Shown one piece after another: positions 9,378 through 18,070 of a stretch of 64,000 nucleotides of DNA (the stretch's first letter is position 1; each line of letters opens with the position of its first letter). This DNA comes from Holophagales bacterium (GTDB lineage: Bacteria; Acidobacteriota; Thermoanaerobaculia; Multivoradales; Multivoraceae): contig VXZQ01000006.1 of NCBI GenBank assembly GCA_009845425.1, positions 62,001-126,000 of the forward strand. The letters run 5' to 3'. Position numbers and translations under genes: made by a program. The notes under the pieces are model-generated. The model saw only the letters and a list, made by a program, of their open reading frames with translations, did no database searches and was not told where the DNA came from.

Positions 9378-11792
9378 TCAGGCGACGATGCCGCGGCCAC
9401 GGTAGTCGGCGATCTCGTCGCGGGAGAGCCCGAGGACGTCGGTGAGGACGACGTCGGTGTGCTCGCCGAGCAGGGGCGCCCGGCGAGGGCTGAGGTCATG
9501 GCCCGCGATGCGGAACGGCGGTCCGACGAGTTCCAGGTCGCCCCACTCCGGGTGCTTGACGGCGGCGAAGGAGCCCCGGGCTTGGAGGTGAGGGTCGGCA
9601 TACAGATCCCGGGCATCGCGCGACGGAGCGGCGGCGACGCCGGCCCGCAGCAGTTCGCGGGCCAGCCAGTCACGGTCTCGCTCCCTGGTCCAGGCGCCGA
9701 CAATCGCGTCGAGTTCCGTTTCGCTCTGCTTCCTGGCCGCTGCGGTTGCGAACCGGGAGTCCTCGGCCAGCTCAGGCTGGCCCATCGTCGCCGCGAGCCG
9801 GGCGAACTCCTCGTCGTTGTGAACCTCGAGGGCCAGCCAGCGGTCGATGCCCCAGCAGCGATAGACGCCGTGCGGCGCCGAGTAGCGGTGCGAGTTGCCG
9901 GCGCGCTCCGGGATCTCTCCGGTCATCTCGTACTCGAGCAGGACCTCGCCGAGGATCGAACTCACGCCCTCGCACTGCGAGTAGTCGATGAACTGGCCTT
10001 CGCCGGTGCGACCGCGGTGATGCAGTGCGGCGACGATCGAGAAGGCGAGTGTGATCGCGTTCATCAGATCGACATCGCCGCCGCTGTGGGTCGGGTGATC
10101 GTCCGGGTAGCCGGAGATCCAGGCCCCGCCGGCCACGCCCTGGTGGACCATCGCATAGCCGAGATACTCGGTTTCCGGGCCGCCGTGGCCGCGGCCCGAC
10201 GAGGAGGCGACGACCAGTGCCGGATTCGCACGGCGCAGGTTTTCGTAGTCGAGGCCGAGCTTGACCATGGCGCCGGGACGCATGTTGTCGTAGATCACGT
10301 CGCACTCGCCGGCGAGGCGCAGGGCAAGTTCGCGGCCTTCCGACTGTGACAGGTCGAGCGCCAGCGACCGCTTGTTCAGGTTCATCGTGTTGAACGCCAT
10401 GCCGGCGTCCTGGCCGATCTTCTGCGGCGCCTCCTCGGCGCGGGGCCAGACCACGGAGCGCCGCGTCAGGTCGAGCCGCTTGGGCCCCTCGACCTTGATC
10501 ACTTCGGCGCCCAGGGTCGACAGCAGGACGCCTGCGTAGGGACCCGCCCACACCCAGGCGAACTCGGCCACCCGGATGCCCTCGAGCGGGAGCTTGCGGG
10601 CAGCGGGTCCGGCGGGCGGGCCGCCTCCGGCCGGATTGCCGTTCCCTGCCGCCGAAACCTCGGCGCGGACCTCGTTCGAATGCTCGCCGAGCAGCGGCGC
10701 CGGGCGCGAGACACGGGGCGGCGATCCGGCCATCCGGTACGGCCAGCCGGCGTAGCGGCGTTTGCCGGCACGGGAGTGGTTCACCTCGACGAAGTAGTCG
10801 CGGGCCAGGTACTGCCGGTAGTCCATCACGTCCGCAGCGTCGTGGATCGGTCCGACCGGGATGCCCAGTTTGGCTGCCCGGTGGTAGAGGTCGTCGCGTT
10901 TCTGTTCGAGCGCCCAGGCATCGACCTGGGGAGCGATGTCCATCAGGTGGTGGCTGCGGTAGGCCATGTCCTTCCATTCGTCGCCCCGGCACCAGTCCGG
11001 GTTGCCCATCAGCTCGCGGAAGAGCTCGAAGTGGTGATCGTCGAAGGCGTTCAGGATGACGTAGCCGTCGCTGGTCTTCAGCCTGCCCATGGCGGGTGGG
11101 CGGTCCGGCACCCGCGACCAGGTCGTCTCGTGGTAGCGGGCGCTCGCCGCGAGCGGCGCCACCATGCTGATCATCACGTCCTGGATCGAGACGTCGACCC
11201 GGGTGCCGCCGTGGCCGCGCTCGTAGAGCTGAGCGGCGACCGCCAGCGCGGTTACCAGGCCGGCGTGGTAGCCGGCCTGATGGCCGCCCAGGGCGACCGG
11301 CGCGCGGTCGATGTCGCGGGACCGGGCCGGCATCTGGTTGACCAGTCCGCCGCCGTGCGTGAGCGTGAGTTCGCCGGCGGGCGCTCCGGAGCGGGGTCCC
11401 GAGAGACCGTACGGCGTGACCGCTGCGACGATCAGGTGCGCCGGTGTTTCGACCGGCGGTTCGCGGTCGACAACCAGGGCGTCGGCGGTCCGGAGCAGAC
11501 CGTCGAGGGCCGCGCGATCGGCCTCGTCGTCCAGGTCGAGGACGACGCCGCGTTTGCTCGTGTTGCAGTAGAGGAAGAGGGGCGAACCTTCCGGGTCGGC
11601 GCCGTTTGCCCGGCGGGCGTGGTCGCCCGCGGGCGGTTCGACCTTGACGACGTCGGCGCCCAGGTCGGCAAGCAGCTTGCCGCAGTACGGGCCGGCGACG
11701 CCCTCCGCGAGTTCGACGATCCTGAGGCCGGCGAAGGGGCCGGTTCCGTCGTGGGAACTCGTGACCGAGCCCGGCGCGTTTGGTCTGGTCAT
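9378..11792 (-). CDS. Double-domain class III CoA-transferase (CaiB/BaiF family), 804 aa
   Basis: Two complete CaiB/BaiF domains are fused head to tail: domain 1 about residues 18-378 and domain 2 about 402-800. Each has the family opening (LRIVELAEGVAGPYCG; IRVAEFAWVWAGPYAG), the LGA(D/E)V(V/I)KVE strand, the N-(T/L)-x-K-R block and the closing LLGEH motif. Single-domain class III CoA-transferases are about 400 residues and work as interlocked homodimers, so this chain could supply both halves. Domain 1 keeps the catalytic aspartate (Asp205, VDVSIQD); domain 2 has Glu608 at that position (IDYSQCEG). Family members move CoA between carboxylic acids; the acids used here are unknown. It overlaps the upstream hydrolase gene by 4 nt (ATGA). 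Confidence 0.88.
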   Translation of the reverse strand: MTRPNAPGSVTSSHDGTGPFAGLRIVELAEGVAGPYCGKLLADLGADVVKVEPPAGDHARRANGADPEGSPLFLYCNTSKRGVVLDLDDEADRAALDGLLRTADALVVDREPPVETPAHLIVAAVTPYGLSGPRSGAPAGELTLTHGGGLVNQMPARSRDIDRAPVALGGHQAGYHAGLVTALAVAAQLYERGHGGTRVDVSIQDVMISMVAPLAASARYHETTWSRVPDRPPAMGRLKTSDGYVILNAFDDHHFELFRELMGNPDWCRGDEWKDMAYRSHHLMDIAPQVDAWALEQKRDDLYHRAAKLGIPVGPIHDAADVMDYRQYLARDYFVEVNHSRAGKRRYAGWPYRMAGSPPRVSRPAPLLGEHSNEVRAEVSAAGNGNPAGGGPPAGPAARKLPLEGIRVAEFAWVWAGPYAGVLLSTLGAEVIKVEGPKRLDLTRRSVVWPRAEEAPQKIGQDAGMAFNTMNLNKRSLALDLSQSEGRELALRLAGECDVIYDNMRPGAMVKLGLDYENLRRANPALVVASSSGRGHGGPETEYLGYAMVHQGVAGGAWISGYPDDHPTHSGGDVDLMNAITLAFSIVAALHHRGRTGEGQFIDYSQCEGVSSILGEVLLEYEMTGEIPERAGNSHRYSAPHGVYRCWGIDRWLALEVHNDEEFARLAATMGQPELAEDSRFATAAARKQSETELDAIVGAWTRERDRDWLARELLRAGVAAAPSRDARDLYADPHLQARGSFAAVKHPEWGDLELVGPPFRIAGHDLSPRRAPLLGEHTDVVLTDVLGLSRDEIADYRGRGIVA

Positions 11793-13567
11793 CGGAGCTT
11801 GTAGGCCTCCCTCGCGGATCGCAGCCAGTCGTGCTGGTCCTTGTCGCCGAAGTAGTAGAAGACGGCGCCGTTTGGCAGCATGAGAACGCCGATGCCGCCG
11901 TAGCCGAGCATCTGCCGGACCCAGACCTGCTTCGTGCCGGTGCCGTCGGTGACCTGGATCTGCCGCGACCAGATCGAGTTGTTGTACTTGTTCGGGTGGC
12001 CGTTGTGGACGGCGTCCAGGCCCGGATCGTCCGCGTCTTCCTGCATCGCGGCGGCCACCATGCCCGGATGGAGCAGTTGCCGGTCGCCGATCCGGCCGCG
12101 CCGGACGTTCAGCAGGTTGGCGATCTTCAGGATGTCGTCCGGAGTCCAGAACATGCCGTAGCCGCCGAAGACGTAACCGTCGGCCCGGTTGTCCGTGCGC
12201 AGGGACTGGAGCGCCCCGGCGGAGACACCCAGCGGCCGGTAGACCTCGTTGGCCAGGAATTCCAGCAGGTCGGCGGGTTCTCGGGACGAGGCGCCCGCTT
12301 TCTGTCCGAGGTACCCGCTCATGGCCACGGACAGCAGGAAGGCGTCCGTCGTGTGGTACACCCAGCGCTCTCCGGGCGGCTCCCTCGTCGGGTAGGCGAG
12401 GGCGCCCCGCAGCTTGCGGTTCCGGTGCTCCGGCACGAAGAAGTTCAGCTCGGTCGTCGAGTTCTTCTCGTCGTCCTGGTTACCCGTGTCCCAGTAGTGA
12501 CCGGTCGCCATGTCGAGGGCGTGCTCGAAGGTCACGCCGTGGAAGCTGCCCTTGGGCGGCTTGGGCACGTAGTCCCTGAGTTCGAGTTCGGTCACCTCGA
12601 AACCGTCCCGCTGCGCCAGCCGCATCAGCGCGACGGCGGCGACCGCGGTCTTGGCGGTGGAGTACGACGGCAGCCGGATCTGCTCGGGGTACGGGTAGTC
12701 GCCGTGGCGGGTGTGGACCGGGCCCTGGTAGTGGACGCCGCCGAACGAGACGCCGAATGCGGTGAGGTGCTCGCGGTCGAAACCGCCGCCGAACGACTGC
12801 GGGTAGACCTGGGCGCGCGGGTAGTCGTCTCGCATCTGCTCGATCGGCCGGACCGGCAGCCGGGCGGCCGCCTCGGCTGCGTAGGCTTCGAGTACTGCCC
12901 CTGCCTCGGGCGGCTCGCCGGAGGTGAAGCGCGTGGGGCTCGCGTCCCAGAGGTCGAACTTGAAGTACTTGCAGGTTTCCTGAGTGGCCTGGAAGGCCGC
13001 CGGCGAAGTGGCGCTGCCGTCGAACAGGAAGGACACGACGCCGTGGTAGGCGCAGTTCTGGTTGCGCTCGACCAGGGTGATCGGCAACGAGGCTCGGCTT
13101 CTGCCGCCGTCGCCGGTCTCGCTCCAGATCCGGCCCGGTCCGACGATGACGTTCCAGTAGGCGTCGCCGGTGTAGCGGAGCGCGCGGTTGGCGGGCACCA
13201 GGTGGGAGCCGCTCTGTACCAGGACGACCTCGAGCCGCGGAATGCGGCGCAGGGCGGAGACGATCGGTGGCTCATCCGCCCGCAGGTAGGTGTCGTGGTG
13301 GACCGTCCAGGAGGCTCCGCCGCCGCCGAAGAGCTGCAGCGTGCCGCGCATCTCGTGGCGTGGCGGCGCGGCGTTCTCCGGCAGGGCGAAGGCCGCGTTG
13401 TCGACGAGGGCCGGGTGTTCGCCGGCCAGGAGCTGGGCTGTCGGCAGCGCGGTTCGTGCGACCTCCCCCGAGCCTGCGAGGGGATCGCCGGGCAGGTCGC
13501 CGGCGGCCGCCGGCGGCTGGACGGCGGCCGCGCAGACGGTCCAGAGCAGGGCCGCGACTCGGGTCAT
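11789..13567 (-). CDS. Beta-lactamase-fold serine hydrolase, secreted (592 aa)
   Basis: Signal peptide about residues 1-22 (AALLWTVCAAAVQPPAAAG). A unique region of about 260 residues follows, then a class C beta-lactamase / penicillin-binding-protein-like domain. The SxxK motif is S303-T-A-K306 and the Tyr motif is Y404-H-T. A glycine-rich strand (LGYGGIGVLMLPNG) near the C-terminus replaces the usual KTG/HxG box. Such enzymes include D-aminopeptidases, esterases and cell-wall hydrolases, so antibiotic resistance should not be assumed. The long N-terminal extension with cysteines (NCAY, ETCKY) is not a domain I recognise. First gene of the minus-strand run; TACCAT lies 8 nt before the ATG. 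Confidence 0.8.
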   Translation of the reverse strand: MTRVAALLWTVCAAAVQPPAAAGDLPGDPLAGSGEVARTALPTAQLLAGEHPALVDNAAFALPENAAPPRHEMRGTLQLFGGGGASWTVHHDTYLRADEPPIVSALRRIPRLEVVLVQSGSHLVPANRALRYTGDAYWNVIVGPGRIWSETGDGGRSRASLPITLVERNQNCAYHGVVSFLFDGSATSPAAFQATQETCKYFKFDLWDASPTRFTSGEPPEAGAVLEAYAAEAAARLPVRPIEQMRDDYPRAQVYPQSFGGGFDREHLTAFGVSFGGVHYQGPVHTRHGDYPYPEQIRLPSYSTAKTAVAAVALMRLAQRDGFEVTELELRDYVPKPPKGSFHGVTFEHALDMATGHYWDTGNQDDEKNSTTELNFFVPEHRNRKLRGALAYPTREPPGERWVYHTTDAFLLSVAMSGYLGQKAGASSREPADLLEFLANEVYRPLGVSAGALQSLRTDNRADGYVFGGYGMFWTPDDILKIANLLNVRRGRIGDRQLLHPGMVAAAMQEDADDPGLDAVHNGHPNKYNNSIWSRQIQVTDGTGTKQVWVRQMLGYGGIGVLMLPNGAVFYYFGDKDQHDWLRSAREAYKLR

Positions 13568-13575
13568 GGCGGCTG

Positions 13576-13581
13576 ATGGTA
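13576..13581 (-). promoter_or_regulatory. -10-like hexamer of a probable leaderless promoter
   Basis: TACCAT ends 8 nt before the ATG at 13567, with no Shine-Dalgarno sequence in between. A plus-strand TAGCTT (13580-13585) overlaps it and could serve the divergent exonuclease gene, leaving about 29 nt before that start. Confidence 0.45.
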
Positions 13582-13614
13582 GCTTGCCGGCGTCGCCCGG
13601 ATGCGTCGACCGCC

Positions 13615-14502
13615 ATGTACGTCCACCTGATCGACGGCACCTACGAGCTCTTCCGCCACCACTTCGGCGCGCCGAGCTACCAGAACGAGGACGGGCTCGA
13701 GGTGGGGGCGGTCCGTGGCGTCGTCTTCTCCGTGCTCGGCATGCTCCGCGATGGTGCGACCCACGTAGCGGTGGCCACCGACCAGGTGATCGAGTCGTTT
13801 CGGAACCAGATGTGGCCCGGCTACAAGACCGGCGAGGGGATCGAACCGGAGCTGCTGGCCCAGTTCCCGCTGCTCGAGGAGGCGCTCGCCGCTCTCGGGG
13901 TCACGGTCTGGCCGATGGTCGAGCACGAGGCCGACGACGGGCTTGCCAGCGGCGCGGCGATGGCGGCCGCGGACGAGCGGGTCGTCGAGGTCCGCATCTG
14001 CACGCCGGACAAGGACCTGGCCCAGTGTGTCGACGCCGGTCGGGGCGGCAAGACGGTGCAGGTGGACCGCCGCCGCGGTCTGCGCTGGGAGGCCGACGGC
14101 ATCCGCGAGAAGTTCGGTGTCGAGCCCGAGTCGATCCCGGACTATCTGGCGCTGGTCGGCGACAGCGCCGACGGTTTCCCGGGTCTCCGCGGCTGGGGCG
14201 CCAAGTCGACGGCGGCGGTGCTCGCTCACTACCTCCACCTGGAGCACATCCCGGATGAGCCGTGGAAATGGGCCGTGAAGGTGCGCGGACGGGACCGACT
14301 GGCGGCGACGCTGCGCGAGGAGCGGGCGTCGGCGGAGCTGTTCCGGGAGCTTGCGACCCTGGTTCGGGACGCGCCGGTCAGCGCTTCCGTCGACGAACTC
14401 CACTGGCGCGGGCCTCGGCCCGAGCTGGAGGCTGTGGCTGGACGGCTGGCCGCGCCCGGCCTGGTCCAGCAGGCGGAGCGAGTGGCCACGGACTCGACGT
14501 AG
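13615..14502 (+). CDS. Stand-alone 5'-3' exonuclease / flap endonuclease domain protein
   Basis: 295 residues with the PIN-like 5'-3' exonuclease fold of the DNA polymerase I N-terminal domain, but no polymerase attached. Metal-binding acids are visible in order: Asp7 (LIDGTYELFR), the EHEADDGLA block, TPDKDLAQ, and the helix-hairpin-helix entry GDSADGFPGLRGWGAKSTA. The protein would cleave 5' flaps or RNA-DNA junctions, as Okazaki-fragment processing enzymes do. Longer upstream frames exist, but ATG 13615 begins exactly at the conserved strand MYVHLIDG, so it is chosen. The gene diverges from the beta-lactamase-like gene with 47 nt between starts. MTHFR follows, and the stop codon TAG is itself the first half of the downstream TAGGAT hexamer. 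Confidence 0.85.
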   Translation: MYVHLIDGTYELFRHHFGAPSYQNEDGLEVGAVRGVVFSVLGMLRDGATHVAVATDQVIESFRNQMWPGYKTGEGIEPELLAQFPLLEEALAALGVTVWPMVEHEADDGLASGAAMAAADERVVEVRICTPDKDLAQCVDAGRGGKTVQVDRRRGLRWEADGIREKFGVEPESIPDYLALVGDSADGFPGLRGWGAKSTAAVLAHYLHLEHIPDEPWKWAVKVRGRDRLAATLREERASAELFRELATLVRDAPVSASVDELHWRGPRPELEAVAGRLAAPGLVQQAERVATDST

Positions 14503-14505
14503 GAT
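14500..14505 (+). promoter_or_regulatory. -10-like hexamer before MTHFR
   Basis: TAGGAT overlaps the exonuclease stop codon and ends 10 nt before the GTG start of MTHFR. No Shine-Dalgarno sequence is seen. Confidence 0.4.
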
Positions 14506-14515
14506 CCGCCTCGTT

Positions 14516-16306
14516 GTGAAGCTGATCGACAAGCTGCGCTCGGCGATCGCCGGGGGGCGGCCCTTCTACTCCTTCGAGTACTTCCCGCCGAAGACGGAGG
14601 CCGGGATCGAGAACCTCTACGCGCGCATCGAGCGCATGGGGCGTCTTGAGCCGGCGTTCGTCGACGTCACCTGGGGCGCCGGCGGCAGCACGGCGGAGCT
14701 GACGTTCGAGCTGGCGAACACGATCGAGAACGTGCTCGGCCTCGAAACGATGATGCACCTGACGTGCACGAACATGCCGCGGCGCCGGATCGCGGCGGTG
14801 CTGGACGACTGCCGTGCCCGCGGCATCGGCAACATCCTGGCGCTGCGCGGGGATCCGCCCCGCGGCCGCGGCGCCTGGTCGCCGATCGCCGACGGCTTCT
14901 CGCACGCTTCGGACCTGGTGCGATTCATCCGCGAGGAGCATGGAGATCACTTCGGGATCTGCGTCGGCGGCTACCCGGAAGGTCACCCGGAGGCTCCGAG
15001 CCGGGGGCGCGATCTCGATCATCTCGCCGCCAAGGTGGAGACCGGCGCCGATTTCGTGATCACGCAGATGTTCTACGAACCGGAGCTGTACTTCCGCTTC
15101 CTGGAGGATTGCCGGGACCGCGGCATCGACTGTCCGATCGTTCCCGGACTGGCCCCCATCAACGGCTACCAGTCCTTTCTGCGGATCACCGGGTTTGGCG
15201 CCAGCGCGCCGCCCGAGATCGTCAGCGAGATCGAGGCGCGCCGTTTCCACGACGCCTCGGTCCGCGAGTACGGCCAGGATCTGCTGACCGACATCTGCCG
15301 CCGCCTGCTCGACGGCGGCGCCCCCGGGCTTCACTTCTACACGTTGAACCTCGAGCGATCGGTGCAGGTCATCCTGGACCGGCTGGGCATCGTGCCGGAG
15401 CGGGTCGAGCGGGTTCTTCCGTGGCGGAGCGCGACGGCCGTCGGGCGCCCGAAGGAGGATGTCCGTCCGATCTTCTGGGCCAACCGGCCGAAGAGCTATC
15501 TCGCCCGCACCCAGGACTGGGACGAGTTTCCGAACGGTCGCTGGGGCGATGCCGGCTCACCCGCGTTCGGCGATCTCGGCGATCACCATCTCGCCTTTCG
15601 CCCGATCAAGCCCGATGTCGCTCGTGAGCGTTGGGGGCGCGAGTTGCGCTCGATCGACCAGGTGCGGGAGGTGTTCGCGGGGTTCTGTCGCGGCGATGTC
15701 GACGGGATTCCCTGGTATGACTGGCCGTTGGACCTGGAGAGCGAACCGCTGCGCAACGCCCTGGTGCGGCTGAACCTGGCGGGGCTGCTGACGATCAACT
15801 CGCAGCCGCGGGTGAACGGCGCTCCGTCCGACGACCCCGCCGTCGGCTGGGGCGGTGCCGGTGGCCGCGTGTACCAGAAGGCCTATCTGGAGTTCTTCGT
15901 GGCGCCGGAGCAGGTGTCGCCGCTACTGGCCGCACTGGACCGGAAGCCGAGCCTGACGTACCACGCGATCGATCGGTCCGGTACGGCCTACAGCAACTGC
16001 GACACGGTAAACGCAGTCACCTGGGGCGTGTTCCCGGGTGAGGAGGTCCGCCAGCCGACGATCGTCGACCCGCGCTCGTTCGAGGTCTGGAAGGACGAGG
16101 CCTTTGACCTGTGGCTGTCCTCCTGGGCGGCCGTGTACGAAGAAGGCAGTGAATCGCGGCGCCTGTTACAGCACATCCACGACACGTACTTCCTGGTCAA
16201 CGTGGTCGACAACGACTACATCGACGGCGACCTGCTGGCCTACCTGATCGAGGCCGCTCAGGCCGACGAGCCGCCGTCCATGACGATCGTCGCCCCCGTC
16301 ACGTAG
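14516..16306 (+). CDS. metF: Methylenetetrahydrofolate reductase with eukaryote-type regulatory domain (596 aa)
   Basis: Reduces 5,10-methylene-THF to 5-methyl-THF with FAD for methionine synthesis. The catalytic TIM barrel (about residues 5-300) shows YSFEYFPPKT with the catalytic Glu near residue 20, VDVTWGAGG, LALRGDPP (flavin-contacting Asp near 113), GYPEGHPEA, ADFVITQMFY and PIVPGLAPI. The chain then continues through a linker (DVRPIFWANRPKSYLARTQ, then DEFPNGRWG, about 309-345) into a second domain (about 350-590). That domain carries TINSQP (near 426-431), VGWGGAGG, QKAYLEFF, NAVTWGVFPG, FEVWKDEAF and HDTYFLVNVVDND. These are the hallmarks of the S-adenosylmethionine-binding regulatory domain of human-type MTHFR; ordinary bacterial MetF is only about 300 residues. 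GTG 14516 is the first in-frame start upstream of the conserved N-terminus. The last 49 nt overlap the SDR gene on the other strand. Confidence 0.93.
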   Translation: MKLIDKLRSAIAGGRPFYSFEYFPPKTEAGIENLYARIERMGRLEPAFVDVTWGAGGSTAELTFELANTIENVLGLETMMHLTCTNMPRRRIAAVLDDCRARGIGNILALRGDPPRGRGAWSPIADGFSHASDLVRFIREEHGDHFGICVGGYPEGHPEAPSRGRDLDHLAAKVETGADFVITQMFYEPELYFRFLEDCRDRGIDCPIVPGLAPINGYQSFLRITGFGASAPPEIVSEIEARRFHDASVREYGQDLLTDICRRLLDGGAPGLHFYTLNLERSVQVILDRLGIVPERVERVLPWRSATAVGRPKEDVRPIFWANRPKSYLARTQDWDEFPNGRWGDAGSPAFGDLGDHHLAFRPIKPDVARERWGRELRSIDQVREVFAGFCRGDVDGIPWYDWPLDLESEPLRNALVRLNLAGLLTINSQPRVNGAPSDDPAVGWGGAGGRVYQKAYLEFFVAPEQVSPLLAALDRKPSLTYHAIDRSGTAYSNCDTVNAVTWGVFPGEEVRQPTIVDPRSFEVWKDEAFDLWLSSWAAVYEEGSESRRLLQHIHDTYFLVNVVDNDYIDGDLLAYLIEAAQADEPPSMTIVAPVT

Positions 16307-17022
16307 CTGCCCATCTTCGAGGCCAGGAACACGGCCGCGCCCGCGATCTCGTTGGGCTGTGCGTGCCGGCCGACCGGCGTCCGGCTGGCGATCGCCTGCC
16401 GTTTCTCCTCGGAGTCGACGAGGACGCTCGCGAAGTAGGTCTCGACGACACCGGGAGCGATCGCGTTGACACGGATGCCGAACTGGCCGAGCTCCCTGGC
16501 CCAGCCGCGGGTCATGTTGAGCACCGCCGCCTTGGTCAGCGCGTAGGTCAGCTCGTTGGGACCCGGCCGCAGACCGGCGATCGAGGCGACGCTGATCACG
16601 TTGCCGGAGCCCTGCTTCTTCATCAGCCGAGCGGCCTGCTGGATGTGAACGAAGTAGCCCTTCAGGTTGACCTCCAGGGTCTTGTCGAAGGCCCACTCCG
16701 GCATGTCGATCGCGGGCCCGAAGTAGGGGTTCGTCGCCGCGTTGTTGACGAGGATGTCGAGCCGTCCGAACTCGCTCTCGATGCGCTCGAACAGCGCCGC
16801 GATCTGTTCCACGTTGCCGGCGTGACAGGCGATCGGCACCGCCTTTCCGCCGTCGGCCTCGATCGACTCGGCGACCTTTTCGAGCCCCTCCTGCTTCCGC
16901 GACGCGAGGATCACGGTCGCGCCCTGTTCGGCGAAGCCGCGGGCGATGGCCTCGCCGATGCCGCGCGAGGCGCCGGTGACGAGGGCGACCTGGTCGGTGA
17001 GGCTGAAGTCGAGGATGGGCAT
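16258..17022 (-). CDS. Short-chain dehydrogenase/reductase
   Basis: 254-residue classical SDR using NAD(P)(H). Rossmann glycine motif TGASRGIG at 16-23, NNAA at 93-96, catalytic Ser147, Tyr160 and Lys164 (YALTK), and the usual ending GATIVMDGG. Residue 41 is Ser with Arg42 (ASRKQ), which favours NADPH over NADH. It resembles DHRS4/FabG-like members, so the substrate is a ketone or alcohol not identifiable here. GCAGGAGACC precedes the ATG by a normal distance. Its conserved 3' end lies antisense to the MTHFR tail. Fic follows after 89 nt on the same strand. Confidence 0.92.
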   Translation of the reverse strand: MPILDFSLTDQVALVTGASRGIGEAIARGFAEQGATVILASRKQEGLEKVAESIEADGGKAVPIACHAGNVEQIAALFERIESEFGRLDILVNNAATNPYFGPAIDMPEWAFDKTLEVNLKGYFVHIQQAARLMKKQGSGNVISVASIAGLRPGPNELTYALTKAAVLNMTRGWARELGQFGIRVNAIAPGVVETYFASVLVDSEEKRQAIASRTPVGRHAQPNEIAGAAVFLASKMGSYVTGATIVMDGGSSA

Positions 17023-17111
17023 GGGCGGGTCTCCTGCGGGTTGCTTCGTTTCGGCGCGTGAGCATACGCCGAGCGCCGACGCGCCGCCTCAAGCCCGTTG
17101 CCGCGTGTCCA

Positions 17112-18011
17112 TCACCGCTGGCCAGGCGGCTCGCTGAGCGACTTCTTGAACAGGTCGATTTCGCGCCGGACGTCTCCCGGCTCGTCGATGGACTCTCCCT
17201 GCGTCGCTCTCAGGTGGAGTCGCAGGCTGCTTTCGCAACAGGAGGCGACGAACTCGATGAACTCCCTCAAGTCCCCGGCGACGGGAGAACGCCCGGTTCG
17301 GCGCCCTCGTTCCAGGATGTCGATGTACAGGCCCCGGTCCTCGGCGCGGATCATGGCCACCGTGTAGCCGTGCCGGATGAGAATCAGGTTCATCAGCAGG
17401 CGGGCCATGCGGCCGTTGCCGTCGTCGAAGGGGTGAATGGCGACAAACCGGTAGTGGAAGACCGCCGCCAGCACGATCGGGTGCTCGCCCATCCCTTCGC
17501 TCTCGTGGTACCAGTCCAGCAGGTCGGTCATCTCGGGCTTCACGAGTTCGGGCGCCGTGAAGTAGTGCACCTCGCCGGTGGTGGTCAGGACGTTGTTCGG
17601 CGCCGTCTTGTAGCTGCCGATCGAGATTCGGCGCTTGACGATGCGTCCGTCCGGCATCCTTGCGTCCATCTCGTACGGCTCTCTCAAGAGGACCCGGTGC
17701 AGATTGCGAATGAAGACCTCGTTCAGGGCCTCCTCGTTCTGCACCGCCTCTTCGACCGCCTTGACGGCGTCGTCATGACCCTGGATGTCCAGGTGATCCC
17801 GCATCGGTTTGCCGTTTGCGGTAAGGCCGTGGAGGATCAGGCTCCTGGTCTCGCCCAGCGTCAGTGAGTTCCCCTCGACGGCGTTCGAGTGGTAGTTCCA
17901 CTCCAGTCGGAGCTTCTGGCCGACTCGGCCGACGACGTCAGGCGGCAGCGGCCGGAGCCCGTCGAGTTCCGACTTGAGCTGATCGATCGTCTCGAGGATG
18001 TTCGCGGCCAC
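17112..18011 (-). CDS. Fic family protein (probable AMPylase) with built-in inhibitory helix
   Basis: 299 residues. The Fic core motif HPFDDGNGR starts at His193 and is intact, so transfer of AMP (or another NMP) to target hydroxyls is expected. The N-terminal helix carries S42-N-A-V-E46-G47, matching the (S/T)xxxE(G/N) inhibition motif of class II Fic proteins, in which the Glu blocks productive ATP binding. About 90 residues follow the Fic motif and may form a small C-terminal helical/winged domain. The start is GTG 18011, with GATAAT 5 nt upstream. No separate antitoxin gene is needed or seen. Target unknown. Confidence 0.88.
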   Translation of the reverse strand: MAANILETIDQLKSELDGLRPLPPDVVGRVGQKLRLEWNYHSNAVEGNSLTLGETRSLILHGLTANGKPMRDHLDIQGHDDAVKAVEEAVQNEEALNEVFIRNLHRVLLREPYEMDARMPDGRIVKRRISIGSYKTAPNNVLTTTGEVHYFTAPELVKPEMTDLLDWYHESEGMGEHPIVLAAVFHYRFVAIHPFDDGNGRMARLLMNLILIRHGYTVAMIRAEDRGLYIDILERGRRTGRSPVAGDLREFIEFVASCCESSLRLHLRATQGESIDEPGDVRREIDLFKKSLSEPPGQR

Positions 18012-18070
18012 GGTGGATTATCGCCGATCCCAAGTCGGCGTCGCCGGTCGCGATTGGCGTGGCCGGTCGA

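Noticed and set aside
11780..13576. 598-codon plus-strand frame opposite the beta-lactamase-like gene
   Set aside because: A mirror of GC-rich codon use on the opposite strand. Val/Gly/Arg-rich with no recognisable fold, while the minus frame has SxxK and a signal peptide.
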